NCBI GenBank assembly: GCA_002724185.1
Contig: PBOB01000010.1
Coordinates: 86,809 to 140,638 of the forward strand
Reading direction: 5' to 3'
DNA length: 53,830 nt
Origin: Acidiferrobacteraceae bacterium
Lineage (GTDB): Bacteria; Pseudomonadota; Gammaproteobacteria; Arenicellales; UBA868
Below the pieces are notes generated by a model that saw only the letters and a list, made by a program, of their open reading frames with translations, was not told the origin of the DNA and made no database searches. The translations under genes were made by a program, and so were the position numbers. Every line of letters begins with the position of its first letter. The stretch's first letter is position 1. This document shows positions 17,823-26,987 of the stretch, in pieces.

Positions 17823-18886
17823 AGAAAGTAGCGTTGATAACAGGGATCACTGGTCAAGATGGCGCACTTTTAGCAGAATTTCTACTTGGCAAAGGTTATG
17901 TAGTGCATGGAATAAAGCGACGAACTTCGCTTTTTAACACTGCTCGGATAGATCATCTATACCAAGACCCACACATCAATGGCAGAAATTTTGTTTTGCA
18001 TTACGGGGATATGACCGATTCACTGAGTTTGCTTAGAGTATTGAAAGAAGTGCAACCAGATGAAGTCTATAATCTCGCGGCCCAGAGCCATGTTGCGGTT
18101 AGCTTTGAAGAGCCAGAATATACTGCAAATGCAGATGCGTTGGGTGCTTTGAGATTGCTAGAAGGGATCAGAACGCTTGGCATGGAAAATAAGACTCGCT
18201 TTTACCAGGCATCTACCTCTGAGCTCTATGGTGGATCAAACCAAAATCCGCAATGTGAGGAGACACCATTTTATCCCCGCAGTCCCTATGCTGCAGCGAA
18301 GTTATATGCTCATTGGATCACTATAAATTATCGCGAAGCCTATGGGCTTTATGCATGTAATGGAATCTTGTTTAATCATGAATCAACATTACGTGGTGAG
18401 ACATTTGTGAGCAGAAAAGTAACCAGAGGGCTAGCTAGAGTAAAGTATGGACTTCAAGATCGTTTATGGATAGGGCATCTTGATATAAAGCGAGATTGGG
18501 GTCACGCAAAAGACTATATCGAAGCCATGTGGTTGATGTTACAGTTGGATTATCCAGAAGATTTTGTTATTGCTACTGGCCAACAACATTCAGTAAGAGA
18601 ATTAGTGGAAATAACTTGCAAGAGAATAGGTTATGCGATTCGATGGAATGGTGCAGGTGAGACCGAAGTTGGCTATGATGACAAAGACAACATTGTAGTG
18701 GCGGTGGATGAACGTTATTACAGACCACTCGATGTCGAGTCATTGCTCGGTGATGCCTCTAAAGCAAGAGATAAGTTAGGTTGGTATCCACGTGTTGATT
18801 TCCAAGGACTCGTTACCGAAATGATAGACAATGATCTTGCTGCTGCTGAAAAAGAGCGAATGCTGGTTGATAAGGGCTATAGCTAA
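17819..18886 (+). CDS. gmd: GDP-mannose 4,6-dehydratase
   Basis: This 355-residue protein is a clear Gmd. It has the NADP-binding [14 protein letters not shown] at the N-terminus, the [16 protein letters not shown] segment that follows it in the family, STSELYG, and the catalytic YxxxK in [12 protein letters not shown]. It converts GDP-D-mannose to GDP-4-keto-6-deoxymannose in the cytoplasm. The next gene is GDP-L-fucose synthase, 18 bases downstream by its preferred start, so the pair supplies GDP-L-fucose. No GDP-mannose-forming genes (manB, manC) are visible, so GDP-mannose must come from elsewhere. Length is close to E. coli Gmd. Confidence 0.95.
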   Translation: MKKVALITGITGQDGALLAEFLLGKGYVVHGIKRRTSLFNTARIDHLYQDPHINGRNFVLHYGDMTDSLSLLRVLKEVQPDEVYNLAAQSHVAVSFEEPEYTANADALGALRLLEGIRTLGMENKTRFYQASTSELYGGSNQNPQCEETPFYPRSPYAAAKLYAHWITINYREAYGLYACNGILFNHESTLRGETFVSRKVTRGLARVKYGLQDRLWIGHLDIKRDWGHAKDYIEAMWLMLQLDYPEDFVIATGQQHSVRELVEITCKRIGYAIRWNGAGETEVGYDDKDNIVVAVDERYYRPLDVESLLGDASKARDKLGWYPRVDFQGLVTEMIDNDLAAAEKERMLVDKGYS

Positions 18887-18904
18887 TAGTTGCTATATAG
18901 ATAC

Positions 18905-19867
18905 ATGGACTCGGTAAGTCGCATATTTGTTGCTGGACATAATGGCATGGTCGGTGGCGCTATAACCAGAGGGCTTAGGCGCCATGGCTACGACAATTTA
19001 ATTTTGTGCTCGCGGGCCCAACTAGATTTGACTGTTCAGTCTGATGTAAATGCTTTTTTTAAAAAACTGAAACCAGAAATTGTAATTCTTTGTGCGGCAC
19101 GAGTAGGTGGGATACTTGCAAATATGACACTACCCGCATCCTTCATTGCTGAAAATATGTTGATTCAAACTAACACTATTATTGCGGCTCAACAGAGCGG
19201 TGTTCAGAAGTTTATTTTTATGGGATCAAGTTGTATTTATCCTAAAGGAAGTCAGCTGCCGATTAACGAGAGCGCGCTTTTGAGCGGGCCCTTAGAAGAA
19301 ACGAATCGACCATATGCTATAGCAAAAATAGCAGGCATCGAGTTATGTTGGTCAATGAACCGACAGTTCGGCACCAAGTATTTTTGCCTAATGCCTACTA
19401 ACTTATATGGCTTGGGTGATACGTATAATACGGAAATGTCGCATGTGCTGCCAGCTATGATATGTAAAATGACTTCCGCCAAAAGGGAAGGTGCGAAATC
19501 AGTAACACTATGGGGCAGTGGTTGGGCCAGAAGAGAGTTTCTATACAGCGAAGATCTAGCAGAAGCTTGCGTGTTTCTTTTGCGTGAACTGGACGGCAGA
19601 CTTGGAGAGTATTTTTCATCAGAACAACCACCACTAATTAATGTTGGTGTTGGGAAAGAAATATCAATACGAGATTTAGCTGCCCAAGTCGCTCAGATAG
19701 TTGATTTTCAGGGCGAAATCCTGTGGGATGAAACAAAACCTGATGGGGTAGCCAGCAAGCTGCTTTCTAGTCAGCGGCTTGAGCAATTAGGGTGGAAGGC
19801 CAAGACGGAGCTGAAAGATGGTATAAAGTTAGCCTATCAGGATTATTGCAATTTTGACAATAATTAA
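18905..19867 (+). CDS. fcl: GDP-L-fucose synthase
   Basis: This SDR epimerase/reductase of 320 residues turns GDP-4-keto-6-deoxymannose into GDP-L-fucose with NADPH. It has the GHNGMVGGAI nucleotide-binding motif, AARVGGILAN, GSSCIYPK and the catalytic YxxxK in RPYAIAKIAG, all typical of Fcl/WcaG. An in-frame TTG at 18890 would add five residues. I prefer ATG at 18905, which places the Rossmann motif at the usual distance. It directly follows gmd. Confidence 0.94.
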   Translation: MDSVSRIFVAGHNGMVGGAITRGLRRHGYDNLILCSRAQLDLTVQSDVNAFFKKLKPEIVILCAARVGGILANMTLPASFIAENMLIQTNTIIAAQQSGVQKFIFMGSSCIYPKGSQLPINESALLSGPLEETNRPYAIAKIAGIELCWSMNRQFGTKYFCLMPTNLYGLGDTYNTEMSHVLPAMICKMTSAKREGAKSVTLWGSGWARREFLYSEDLAEACVFLLRELDGRLGEYFSSEQPPLINVGVGKEISIRDLAAQVAQIVDFQGEILWDETKPDGVASKLLSSQRLEQLGWKAKTELKDGIKLAYQDYCNFDNN

Positions 19868-19913
19868 GTTGCAAGAATTAATACTGTAGCCTCCACATGA
19901 GCAAGATGAGTTA

Positions 19914-21383
19914 ATGATATCAGTCGAGCATACAGGTATTGGAACGAGGCACGAGAGTCGTATTAAATCGATAGAGCGTTGGGCAGATGATATTTTCGAA
20001 AAGCGCTTAGCTTTCTATCGAAAGAACAGATTTTTCTACGAATCTGATGACGCGTATTTAGAGTTTCTCGTACCTCCAGGACAAAGAGTGCTCGAGCTAG
20101 GATGTGGCACTGGCCGATTGTTGGCTAAGCTAAATCCTAGTCTTGGTGTAGGGGTAGATATCAGCGGTAATATGATAAGTGTTGCAAAAGATAATTACCC
20201 GGACCTGATCTTTGTTAATGGGGATATAGAGTCTCCAGAAACAATATCGGGATTGCTGGAACATGGACCTTTCGACGTAATTATTCTAGATAATACTTTA
20301 AGCTATGTAAGTGATGTCCAGTATTTTTTGGAAAATATTTCTCAGCTAATGTCTCGAGACACTCGTATAGTGAATGCTTATCATTCATATTATTGGCATC
20401 CAATTACGCTTTTGGCAAGCAAACTTAATTTAGTCCTGCCCAAACCTGATATCACTTCACTTCGAATAGCTGATGTTGAAAACTTTATGAAGTTGGCAAA
20501 ACTTGAAACAGTAAAAAAGGAGCGCAGGATATTGTGCTGCTATAGACTTTTTGGAATCGGTAAAATAATTAATAGATATATTGCGACGCTACCGATCGTG
20601 CGCAGCTTCTGCGTTCGAAATTATCTAGTAGCTCGCAATAAAATTGATAGAGATCCTTCATATATACCTTCAGCGAGCATTATAATTCCTTGCAGAAATG
20701 AGAAAGGAAATATTGAGTCAGCAATAACACGATTACCCGAGTTTCCTGGTTCAAAAGAAATCATTTTCGTAGAAGGGCATAGCACGGATGGAACCTGGGA
20801 CGAGATACAACGTGTAATGCAATTGCATCAAGATGAGACCATTCGTGCTATAAAGCAGTCATACGATGGGAAAGGTGACGCTGTTCGGGAAGGGTTTTCT
20901 TTGGCCAATGGTGAAATACTTGTTATCCTTGATGGCGATTTAACTGTTCCACCTGAGGATGTAATTAAGTTTTATTGGGCGATTGTGGACGGGGAGGGCG
21001 AATATATAAATGGTTCACGCCTTGTTTATCCAGTTGAGAAGGGCGCAATGCAATTTCTAAATCAGTTAGCAAATCATCTTTTTGCCCGAGTTTTTACCTA
21101 TTTGTTGAACCAAAAATTTACAGATACGCTGTGTGGAACAAAGGCCATTAGCAGAAATCATTACAAACTTATAGAAAAAAACCGAGCGTATTTTGGAGAA
21201 TTCGACCCATTTGGTGATTTCGATCTAATTTTCGGCGCTGCAAAAATGAATTTAAAATTTCTCGAGATTCCTGTTGCCTATGCGAGTCGTAATTATGGTA
21301 GCACTCAAATTTCACGATTTCGACACGGCGCCCTATTATTTCGGATGGTATTGTTTGCGTACCGGAAGTTAAAAGCGATATAG
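19914..21383 (+). CDS. fusion of SAM methyltransferase and GT2 glycosyltransferase
   Basis: This 489-residue protein joins two enzymes. Residues about 1-230 are a class I methyltransferase domain with LELGCGTGRLLAKL near residue 60 and an acidic DIS motif for SAM. From about residue 255 a GT2 domain begins with SIIIPCRNEKGNIE, has FVEGHSTDGTWDEI, and a metal-binding DGD (ILDGDLTVPPED) near residue 341. The GT2 part resembles dolichol-phosphate-mannose-synthase-type enzymes, which make polyprenyl-phosphate sugars. There is no stop or frameshift between the halves. Whether both act on one glycan is unknown. It lies between fcl and a GT4 gene. Confidence 0.8.
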   Translation: MISVEHTGIGTRHESRIKSIERWADDIFEKRLAFYRKNRFFYESDDAYLEFLVPPGQRVLELGCGTGRLLAKLNPSLGVGVDISGNMISVAKDNYPDLIFVNGDIESPETISGLLEHGPFDVIILDNTLSYVSDVQYFLENISQLMSRDTRIVNAYHSYYWHPITLLASKLNLVLPKPDITSLRIADVENFMKLAKLETVKKERRILCCYRLFGIGKIINRYIATLPIVRSFCVRNYLVARNKIDRDPSYIPSASIIIPCRNEKGNIESAITRLPEFPGSKEIIFVEGHSTDGTWDEIQRVMQLHQDETIRAIKQSYDGKGDAVREGFSLANGEILVILDGDLTVPPEDVIKFYWAIVDGEGEYINGSRLVYPVEKGAMQFLNQLANHLFARVFTYLLNQKFTDTLCGTKAISRNHYKLIEKNRAYFGEFDPFGDFDLIFGAAKMNLKFLEIPVAYASRNYGSTQISRFRHGALLFRMVLFAYRKLKAI

Positions 21384-21474
21384 ACGCATTTAGACGTATG
21401 ATTTGTCCATTGAAGAGTGTTGTTGGTATTGAACTAAACATCGCTCATGCAGATATGCAATTTACGATCTATTG

Positions 21475-22620
21475 ATGATATTGCGAATGAGTACACTAAA
21501 AACAACATACTCGTCTGAAAAACAGCAATATAAAGTTGATGTGCTTATTGTTATTCCTGAGATGAGTTCCGGAGGAGCAGAGAGGGTTGTTTCCAATCTG
21601 ATTGAATATTGGATAAATAGAAACTTAAGGGTAGCAATTTACTCATTGCTTTATAGTCGAGATCAATCATTTTACCGTCTAGATCCGCGTGTTCTATGGG
21701 TAAACGATGATTATGTGTCGATAAATCACCCAAGTAGTCTTATAAGATCGTGGACGCATTTGAGGCGCATAAGAAAGCTAATTGTGTCTCTCAATCCTAG
21801 ATCAGTCCTCAGTTTTTTGCCATCAGCAAATGTGTTATCTATTCTTGCTGCGACAATGTGTGACACCAGAGTGATAGTGTCAGAAAGGAATTGCATGAAG
21901 AAAAGACCTATAGACTTCAAATGGCGAGTTCTAAGATTCTTGACATATAGGTTTTCCCATGCTGTTGTAGTGAATCTCAGCAGTAACATTGAAGTTTTAG
22001 CAAGATTTGTTCCCAGGGGAAAAATTATTTATCTGAGAAATCCACTTAAAAGACCTGCCCCCGCCGCAAAAGAAGATAGAAAACGGATCGTCTTATGTAT
22101 CGGGCGCTTTACTGAACAAAAACGAATAGACTACTTAGTCGAGGCTTTTTGTGCGTCAGATATTGCAAAGACTGGTTGGGAGTTGCATCTAGTTGGTTAC
22201 GGTCCACTCAAGTCAGATATTACTGCCTTAGCTCATCGCTTAGATCGCTATGAATCGATAAAGATTTTCGAACCTATCGCTGATGTTTGGGATAGTTATT
22301 GGGATGCTTCTATTTTGGCCTTAACCTCTAAATATGAAGGAATGCCGAATGTATTACTAGAGGCAATGGCACGTGGACTTATACCAATAGTGACCGCTGG
22401 AGTGGGAGATCTCGCGACGCAAATCTTTGACTGCGATGAAAGATTAGTGGTTCCTGGGGGAGACGTTATTGTTTTTTCAAGAATGCTGAGAGAGGTTTGC
22501 GAGCATAAAGTACCTAGTGGCGCATTAGAACAGTGTATTAAGTCAAAGATTGAGCCGTATTTCATCGAGAATACAATAGTGGATTGGGATGAAGTTGTAT
22601 GGGGAACTCACAGAAGCTGA
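21475..22620 (+). CDS. GT4 family glycosyltransferase
   Basis: This 381-residue GT-B enzyme has the N-terminal loop EMSSGGAERVV, the donor-domain start CIGRFTEQKRIDYLV, and the E-x7-E motif in EGMPNVLLEAMARG near residue 290. It should transfer a sugar from a nucleotide donor to the lipid-linked glycan with retention of configuration. TTG at 21472 and ATG at 21475 are adjacent possible starts; an ATG at 21487 is also in frame. The stop codon lies inside the ribosome-binding region of the next gene, suggesting coupled translation. Confidence 0.87.
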   Translation: MILRMSTLKTTYSSEKQQYKVDVLIVIPEMSSGGAERVVSNLIEYWINRNLRVAIYSLLYSRDQSFYRLDPRVLWVNDDYVSINHPSSLIRSWTHLRRIRKLIVSLNPRSVLSFLPSANVLSILAATMCDTRVIVSERNCMKKRPIDFKWRVLRFLTYRFSHAVVVNLSSNIEVLARFVPRGKIIYLRNPLKRPAPAAKEDRKRIVLCIGRFTEQKRIDYLVEAFCASDIAKTGWELHLVGYGPLKSDITALAHRLDRYESIKIFEPIADVWDSYWDASILALTSKYEGMPNVLLEAMARGLIPIVTAGVGDLATQIFDCDERLVVPGGDVIVFSRMLREVCEHKVPSGALEQCIKSKIEPYFIENTIVDWDEVVWGTHRS

Positions 22621-22623
22621 GGT
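22619..22623 (+). promoter_or_regulatory. ribosome-binding site deciding a start
   Basis: GAGGT overlaps the TGA stop of the preceding GT4 gene and lies five bases before ATG at 22629. It supports that start over the earlier in-frame ATG at 22599, which lies inside the previous gene. Confidence 0.55.
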
Positions 22624-22628
22624 ATTAT

Positions 22629-23723
22629 ATGTCTCACAGTGTTAACATCATTCATGGCCCTATGAGTAATATCAATTCATACGGCTTCGTCTTCCCTATT
22701 TGGTATTATCGAAATTTACTTAGAGCTAGTGGAATTAAGATTAGGTTTTTTGACTGTCTTGACGACCATCTTCCTTCGGCTGATACCATTTTTTTGGATA
22801 GTAAGGTCCTGAAGAACAATTGGTTAGTGGGCGAGGAAGAAGGCCTTCGCCAGATCGAATTTGTTCGTAATCGCTGCGACAAATTGCTCTGGACCAACAC
22901 CTCTGATGGTACTGGAGCTATTCAGCGCCAAGTTATGCCGTTTGTAGATTATTATCTTAAGAGCCAGATTTTTAGTAATCAAAAAGATTATCAATCTTCC
23001 TATTATGGCGACCGAGCATACACAGACTTTTACCATCGTACACGAGGGGTTGTGGATCATGATGAACTTAGTACACACGGATTAACAAGTACAGAAATAG
23101 CAAAGCTGCGACTGTCATGGAATTTTGGCATGGCAAATTATTTCTCCCATAGTAGGGCAGTAATTTCTCAGATTTTAAAGTATACGCGCTTTATTCCAGT
23201 TCGTGGCTACCCCGATCTAGCAACTGTTGCAAAGAGGTTAAGTCGAGCGAATTATCTTGATAGGCCTGTTTTGTTTAGCGCACGTTTGAGTAGTAACTAT
23301 AGTCGTAATACGGTTAGTTACCAGAGAAAACAGATAAAAACGCGCTTGACTGCGATGTCAATACCTCTAGATCGTCTTTCACAAAGGCAATATTTTCGTG
23401 AGTTAGCAAGCAGCAGGTTTTCTTTTTCTCCATTTGGGTGGGGTGAGGTAAACATCAGAGATTTCGAGAGTATCATTGCAGGTGCGGTATTGATAAAGCC
23501 CGATATGTCACATATTGATACATATCCTAATGTCTACCAATACAATCAGTCATATATCCCAATAAAGTGGGATCTTAGTGATCTAGAAGATGTGATGGCA
23601 TCACTGAGAAGTTCCGATTGCGCAGATATTGCACTAGAGGCATTGGACCAATACAAGAAATGTATAGGAAAAAGTGGTGAAGCAGATTTTGTTGGAAGGA
23701 TATATAGTTTGTTGGGGTTATAG
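22629..23723 (+). CDS. putative glycosyltransferase, exostosin/GT1-like
   Basis: This 364-residue protein has no membrane helix. The C-terminal part contains FSFSPFGWGEVNIRDFESII, which resembles the donor-binding region of exostosin-like and related GT-B glycosyltransferases: the SPxGxG...R..E pattern, then AGAVLIKPD. I read it as a glycosyltransferase of uncertain family and unknown donor. The start at 22629 is chosen for its GAGGT site; it begins 8 bases after the preceding GT4 gene ends. An 85-base gap separates it from the sugar dehydrogenase gene. Confidence 0.5.
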   Translation: MSHSVNIIHGPMSNINSYGFVFPIWYYRNLLRASGIKIRFFDCLDDHLPSADTIFLDSKVLKNNWLVGEEEGLRQIEFVRNRCDKLLWTNTSDGTGAIQRQVMPFVDYYLKSQIFSNQKDYQSSYYGDRAYTDFYHRTRGVVDHDELSTHGLTSTEIAKLRLSWNFGMANYFSHSRAVISQILKYTRFIPVRGYPDLATVAKRLSRANYLDRPVLFSARLSSNYSRNTVSYQRKQIKTRLTAMSIPLDRLSQRQYFRELASSRFSFSPFGWGEVNIRDFESIIAGAVLIKPDMSHIDTYPNVYQYNQSYIPIKWDLSDLEDVMASLRSSDCADIALEALDQYKKCIGKSGEADFVGRIYSLLGL

Positions 23724-23808
23724 GAAAAAATATGATTACAATCGTCTTTAGAAATATATTTATTAGGGCTATGTAATCCATAGTAACTCTAAAATAGGAA
23801 ATTATGTT

Positions 23809-25257
23809 ATGCAGTCAAAGTTAGATTTTTACAATCAACTTGATCAAGTAGATAAGCCAATAGTATCTATAGTAGGCCTTGGTTTCGTGGGTGTTGCGAT
23901 GACCGCAGCTGTCTCTCTAGCAAGAACAAATACTGGTGAGCACAGATATTTCGTACTGGGTATTGATCGAGACGATGAGGTTGGGCTTTCGAAGATTAAG
24001 GCAATCAATAGGGGAATATCGCCGATTATTTCTGTTGACCATAGTATTCAGAGTGCAATTCATGATGCATACATAGATAACTCAGTTCTGGCGACTGCAG
24101 ACCTTAATTTAATCGCATCGTCAGAGATAGTTGTAGTTGATGTTAACCTAGATATAAGTCTTGCGGACATGTCAGATCCTACAAGTATCAAATTTGACGA
24201 TTACTCATTCAAAGAATTACTTATCAAGATTGCTGAAAACATTCAGGAAGAATGTCTGGTGATCATCGAGACGACGATTCCAGTGGGCTATACAGAACAT
24301 TTTATAAAGCCCCTATTTACTAATATATTCCGCGATCGCAGTCTGGATCCGAATTTAATTAGACTAGCGCATTCATATGAACGAGTAATGCCAGGAGAAA
24401 ATTATCTGAGATCTATAACAAGTTATTACCGCGTTTATTCTGCTATTAATGAAGAAGCTAAGCGAATGACACGAGATTTTCTATCTAGTTTTATTGATAC
24501 TGAAAGCTATCCACTAACCGAGCTGAAAACGACTAATGATTCTGAGATGGCTAAATTGATAGAGAATTCGTACCGTGCAACTAACATAGCATTTATACAG
24601 GAATGGTCGGAGCTTGCTGGTAGAGCAGGAGTCGACCTTTATGAAGTGCTAAATAGCGTCAGGAAGCGTGAAACTCATAAGAATATAATGAACCCCGGAT
24701 TCGGGGTTGGTGGCTATTGTCTAACCAAGGATGCCATTCTAGCCGAATGGGGTTCGCGGGAATTTTTTGAAAATCATGTCACACTGGCATGCTCGATGAA
24801 GGCCATCACCATTAATGAAACTATGCCAGACTACTCTTTTAGATTAATGCTAGAGCACTCGAAACACATAGCGTCAAAAAAAGTTGGCATTCTTGGAGTA
24901 TCATATAGGCCGGCCGTTAGTGATACTAGGCAGTCACCCGCTCGTCGGTTTATTGACAGCTGTATCAGCAGTTCGATAGAAGTGTTTTTGCACGATTTTC
25001 TTGTGACACAATGGTCGGAAGTCAACCAACCGATTGTCTCTAGATATACAGAACTATCAAAAGACATAAATATACTTTTGTTTTCTTTGGGTGACGAACG
25101 TTACAAGTCTATTTCTCCGATGGAGCTCAAACGCACATTTCCGAAACTGTTGTTAATAATTGATGCTAGTGATGCTGTCAATGATGAGAAAGCTGCTGAG
25201 TATCGCCACCTTGGTATTAAGACTGTGGGCATTGGCAAGGGTCACTGGGGTTGCTAG
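23809..25257 (+). CDS. UDP-glucose/GDP-mannose-dehydrogenase family enzyme
   Basis: This 482-residue protein has the three-part layout of nucleotide-sugar dehydrogenases, which oxidise C6 of a nucleotide sugar to a uronic acid with two NAD+. The NAD-binding motif is GLGFVGVAM near residue 24. The catalytic cysteine is C304 in GFGVGGYCLTKDA, between the UDP-glucose-type (GGxCxxKD) and WecC/TviB-type versions. A third domain follows with LGVSYRPAVSDTRQSP, which matches the family's conserved C-terminal motif. It is longer than classical Ugd and the substrate is uncertain. AGGA lies 9 bases upstream of the ATG. It stands first in a tight four-gene sugar-nucleotide block with genes 25260-27919. 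Confidence 0.82.
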   Translation: MQSKLDFYNQLDQVDKPIVSIVGLGFVGVAMTAAVSLARTNTGEHRYFVLGIDRDDEVGLSKIKAINRGISPIISVDHSIQSAIHDAYIDNSVLATADLNLIASSEIVVVDVNLDISLADMSDPTSIKFDDYSFKELLIKIAENIQEECLVIIETTIPVGYTEHFIKPLFTNIFRDRSLDPNLIRLAHSYERVMPGENYLRSITSYYRVYSAINEEAKRMTRDFLSSFIDTESYPLTELKTTNDSEMAKLIENSYRATNIAFIQEWSELAGRAGVDLYEVLNSVRKRETHKNIMNPGFGVGGYCLTKDAILAEWGSREFFENHVTLACSMKAITINETMPDYSFRLMLEHSKHIASKKVGILGVSYRPAVSDTRQSPARRFIDSCISSSIEVFLHDFLVTQWSEVNQPIVSRYTELSKDINILLFSLGDERYKSISPMELKRTFPKLLLIIDASDAVNDEKAAEYRHLGIKTVGIGKGHWGC

Positions 25258-25259
25258 CT

Positions 25260-26243
25260 ATGCCAGAAAAAATATTGATAACGGGAGCGGCGGGTTTTAT
25301 TGGATACAATATGGCATGTGAGTTGCTGAATAAAACAGATAGTCTTTTGTATTTAGTAGATAATTTACAGAGGGGGCGATGGGATACTGATTTTGAGCGA
25401 CTGGTCGAAAACCCAAGAGTGGAATTCTACAAAAGAGATTTGAGATCGCCGAAGGCCTTTAGTGACCTACCAGATGTAAATTATATTTTTCATCTAGCGG
25501 CAATCGTCGGTGTTCGCAATGTAGTAAATAATGCATCAGAGGTTTTGAAGACCAATTTATTGGCGACGTTAGGAGTTATAGACTATGCAAGAGAATGCTC
25601 AAACCTCAGAGGTATGACTTTTTCATCAACAAGTGAGGTTTACGCTGGGACCCTGAAGCACTTTGGCGCGGAAATACCAACACCCGAGGACACTCCTATT
25701 ACCTTAACCGATCTTAATCAAGAAAGAACAACATACGCTCTCAGCAAAATTACAGGAGAAGTAATCTTCAATATTGATAGCATACGGAGTCAGGTACCTA
25801 CGACAATCGTTCGTTACCATAATATATATGGTCCTCGCATGGGGTATATGCATGTTATACCCGAGCTATACTATCGGATGAGGCAGCATCAGGAGGTTGA
25901 AGTGTTTTCACCTTTTCATACCCGATCGTTTTGTTTTATCGAAGATGCTGTTCGGATGACTCGTATTCTTAGTTTAGCCTCTAGTGAAAACGGCACTTAT
26001 AATATTGGAAACGCGAGTGAAGAGCTTTCTATAATGACTCTAGCTGGTAAAATCAGGGATGTAGAAGATATGAGCTGCAAGTTGATCCCTGGGAACGTAA
26101 CACAAGGATCTCCAGAGCGGAGATGCCCTGATATTGAAAAACTTGAAATCAAGTTAGGGCGACAGGAATTTATCACCCTAGATGACGGGCTTAAAAAAAC
26201 GGTCGAGTGGTACCGAGATCGTTTAGGCGAACGGTTCGAATAA
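25260..26243 (+). CDS. NAD-dependent nucleotide-sugar epimerase/dehydratase (SDR)
   Basis: This extended SDR of 327 residues has GAAGFIGYNMA for NAD binding, FHLAAIVGVRN, SSTSEVYAG and the catalytic YxxxK in TTYALSKITGE. It acts on a nucleotide sugar, probably as an epimerase or dehydratase; the sequence alone does not tell which. The start is ATG at 25260, two bases after the preceding stop. An in-frame TTG at 25251 would overlap the previous gene. The stop is followed 27 bases later by the nucleotidyltransferase, so the four genes probably form one pathway. Confidence 0.8.
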   Translation: MPEKILITGAAGFIGYNMACELLNKTDSLLYLVDNLQRGRWDTDFERLVENPRVEFYKRDLRSPKAFSDLPDVNYIFHLAAIVGVRNVVNNASEVLKTNLLATLGVIDYARECSNLRGMTFSSTSEVYAGTLKHFGAEIPTPEDTPITLTDLNQERTTYALSKITGEVIFNIDSIRSQVPTTIVRYHNIYGPRMGYMHVIPELYYRMRQHQEVEVFSPFHTRSFCFIEDAVRMTRILSLASSENGTYNIGNASEELSIMTLAGKIRDVEDMSCKLIPGNVTQGSPERRCPDIEKLEIKLGRQEFITLDDGLKKTVEWYRDRLGERFE

Positions 26244-26270
26244 CATTTATTCAATTAGGCAATAATATAA

Positions 26271-26987
26271 ATGCAGGCAGTAATACTGGCAGGTGGAGTT
26301 GGGAGGAGATTAGAGCCATATACGACGGTTCTTCCAAAGCCGTTAATGCCGTTGAATGATTGTCCCATTATGGAGATTGTCATTCGACAGCTAGCTTTTT
26401 ATGGGTTTAAGGACGTTTTGATCGCCGCAGGGTACCTATCTCATTTAATAGAAGCCTATTTCCAAGATGGTGAGCGATATGGTGTTTCAGTGCGGTACTT
26501 TAAGGAAGAGTTTCCATTAGGTACGGCGGGACCAATTGGCCAGTTATTAGAAGATCTAGAGGATAATTTCTTAGTTTTAAATGGTGATGTACTTACTACA
26601 TTAGATTTCGCCGATTTGTATAACTCACATGTAGATGCGAACTGGGCAGCAACAATTGCGGTATCTAGTAGAACTGAGAAGATAGACTTTGGTGTGTTGA
26701 GCTACGACGAGAACGGCTTGCTTGATTCATATACAGAGAAACCCACGTATACATTTGATGTAAGTATGGGCATCAACGTATTACAAAAAAACGAGATTCT
26801 TCCGTTTATTGATCCTGGAAAGTACTTAGATATACCAGATCTTATGGTCAGCATGCACGATGCAGGTAAGTCTGTTTTTTGTTATACCACCGATTGCCAA
26901 TGGCTAGATATAGGCCGTATTGATGACTATAAATTGGCAGGAGAGTTGTTCGAACAAGATAGGGATGTATTTTTACCCCCTGGATGA
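26271..26987 (+). CDS. sugar-1-phosphate nucleotidyltransferase
   Basis: This 238-residue protein activates a sugar 1-phosphate to a nucleotide sugar. It opens with the NTP-transferase signature LAGGVGRRLEPYTTVLPKPL. FPLGTAGPIGQL and LVLNGDVLT follow, the latter holding the metal-binding aspartate. It has no hexapeptide acyltransferase extension. The size resembles single-domain mannose- or heptose-phosphate guanylyltransferases and RmlA-like enzymes; the nucleotide and sugar are undetermined. Its TGA overlaps the next gene's ATG by four bases (ATGA), so the two are translationally coupled. Confidence 0.85.
   Translation: MQAVILAGGVGRRLEPYTTVLPKPLMPLNDCPIMEIVIRQLAFYGFKDVLIAAGYLSHLIEAYFQDGERYGVSVRYFKEEFPLGTAGPIGQLLEDLEDNFLVLNGDVLTTLDFADLYNSHVDANWAATIAVSSRTEKIDFGVLSYDENGLLDSYTEKPTYTFDVSMGINVLQKNEILPFIDPGKYLDIPDLMVSMHDAGKSVFCYTTDCQWLDIGRIDDYKLAGELFEQDRDVFLPPG

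Noticed and set aside
22599..22628. Earlier ATG for the exostosin-like glycosyltransferase
   Set aside because: It starts inside the preceding gene, whereas ATG at 22629 has GAGGT five bases upstream.
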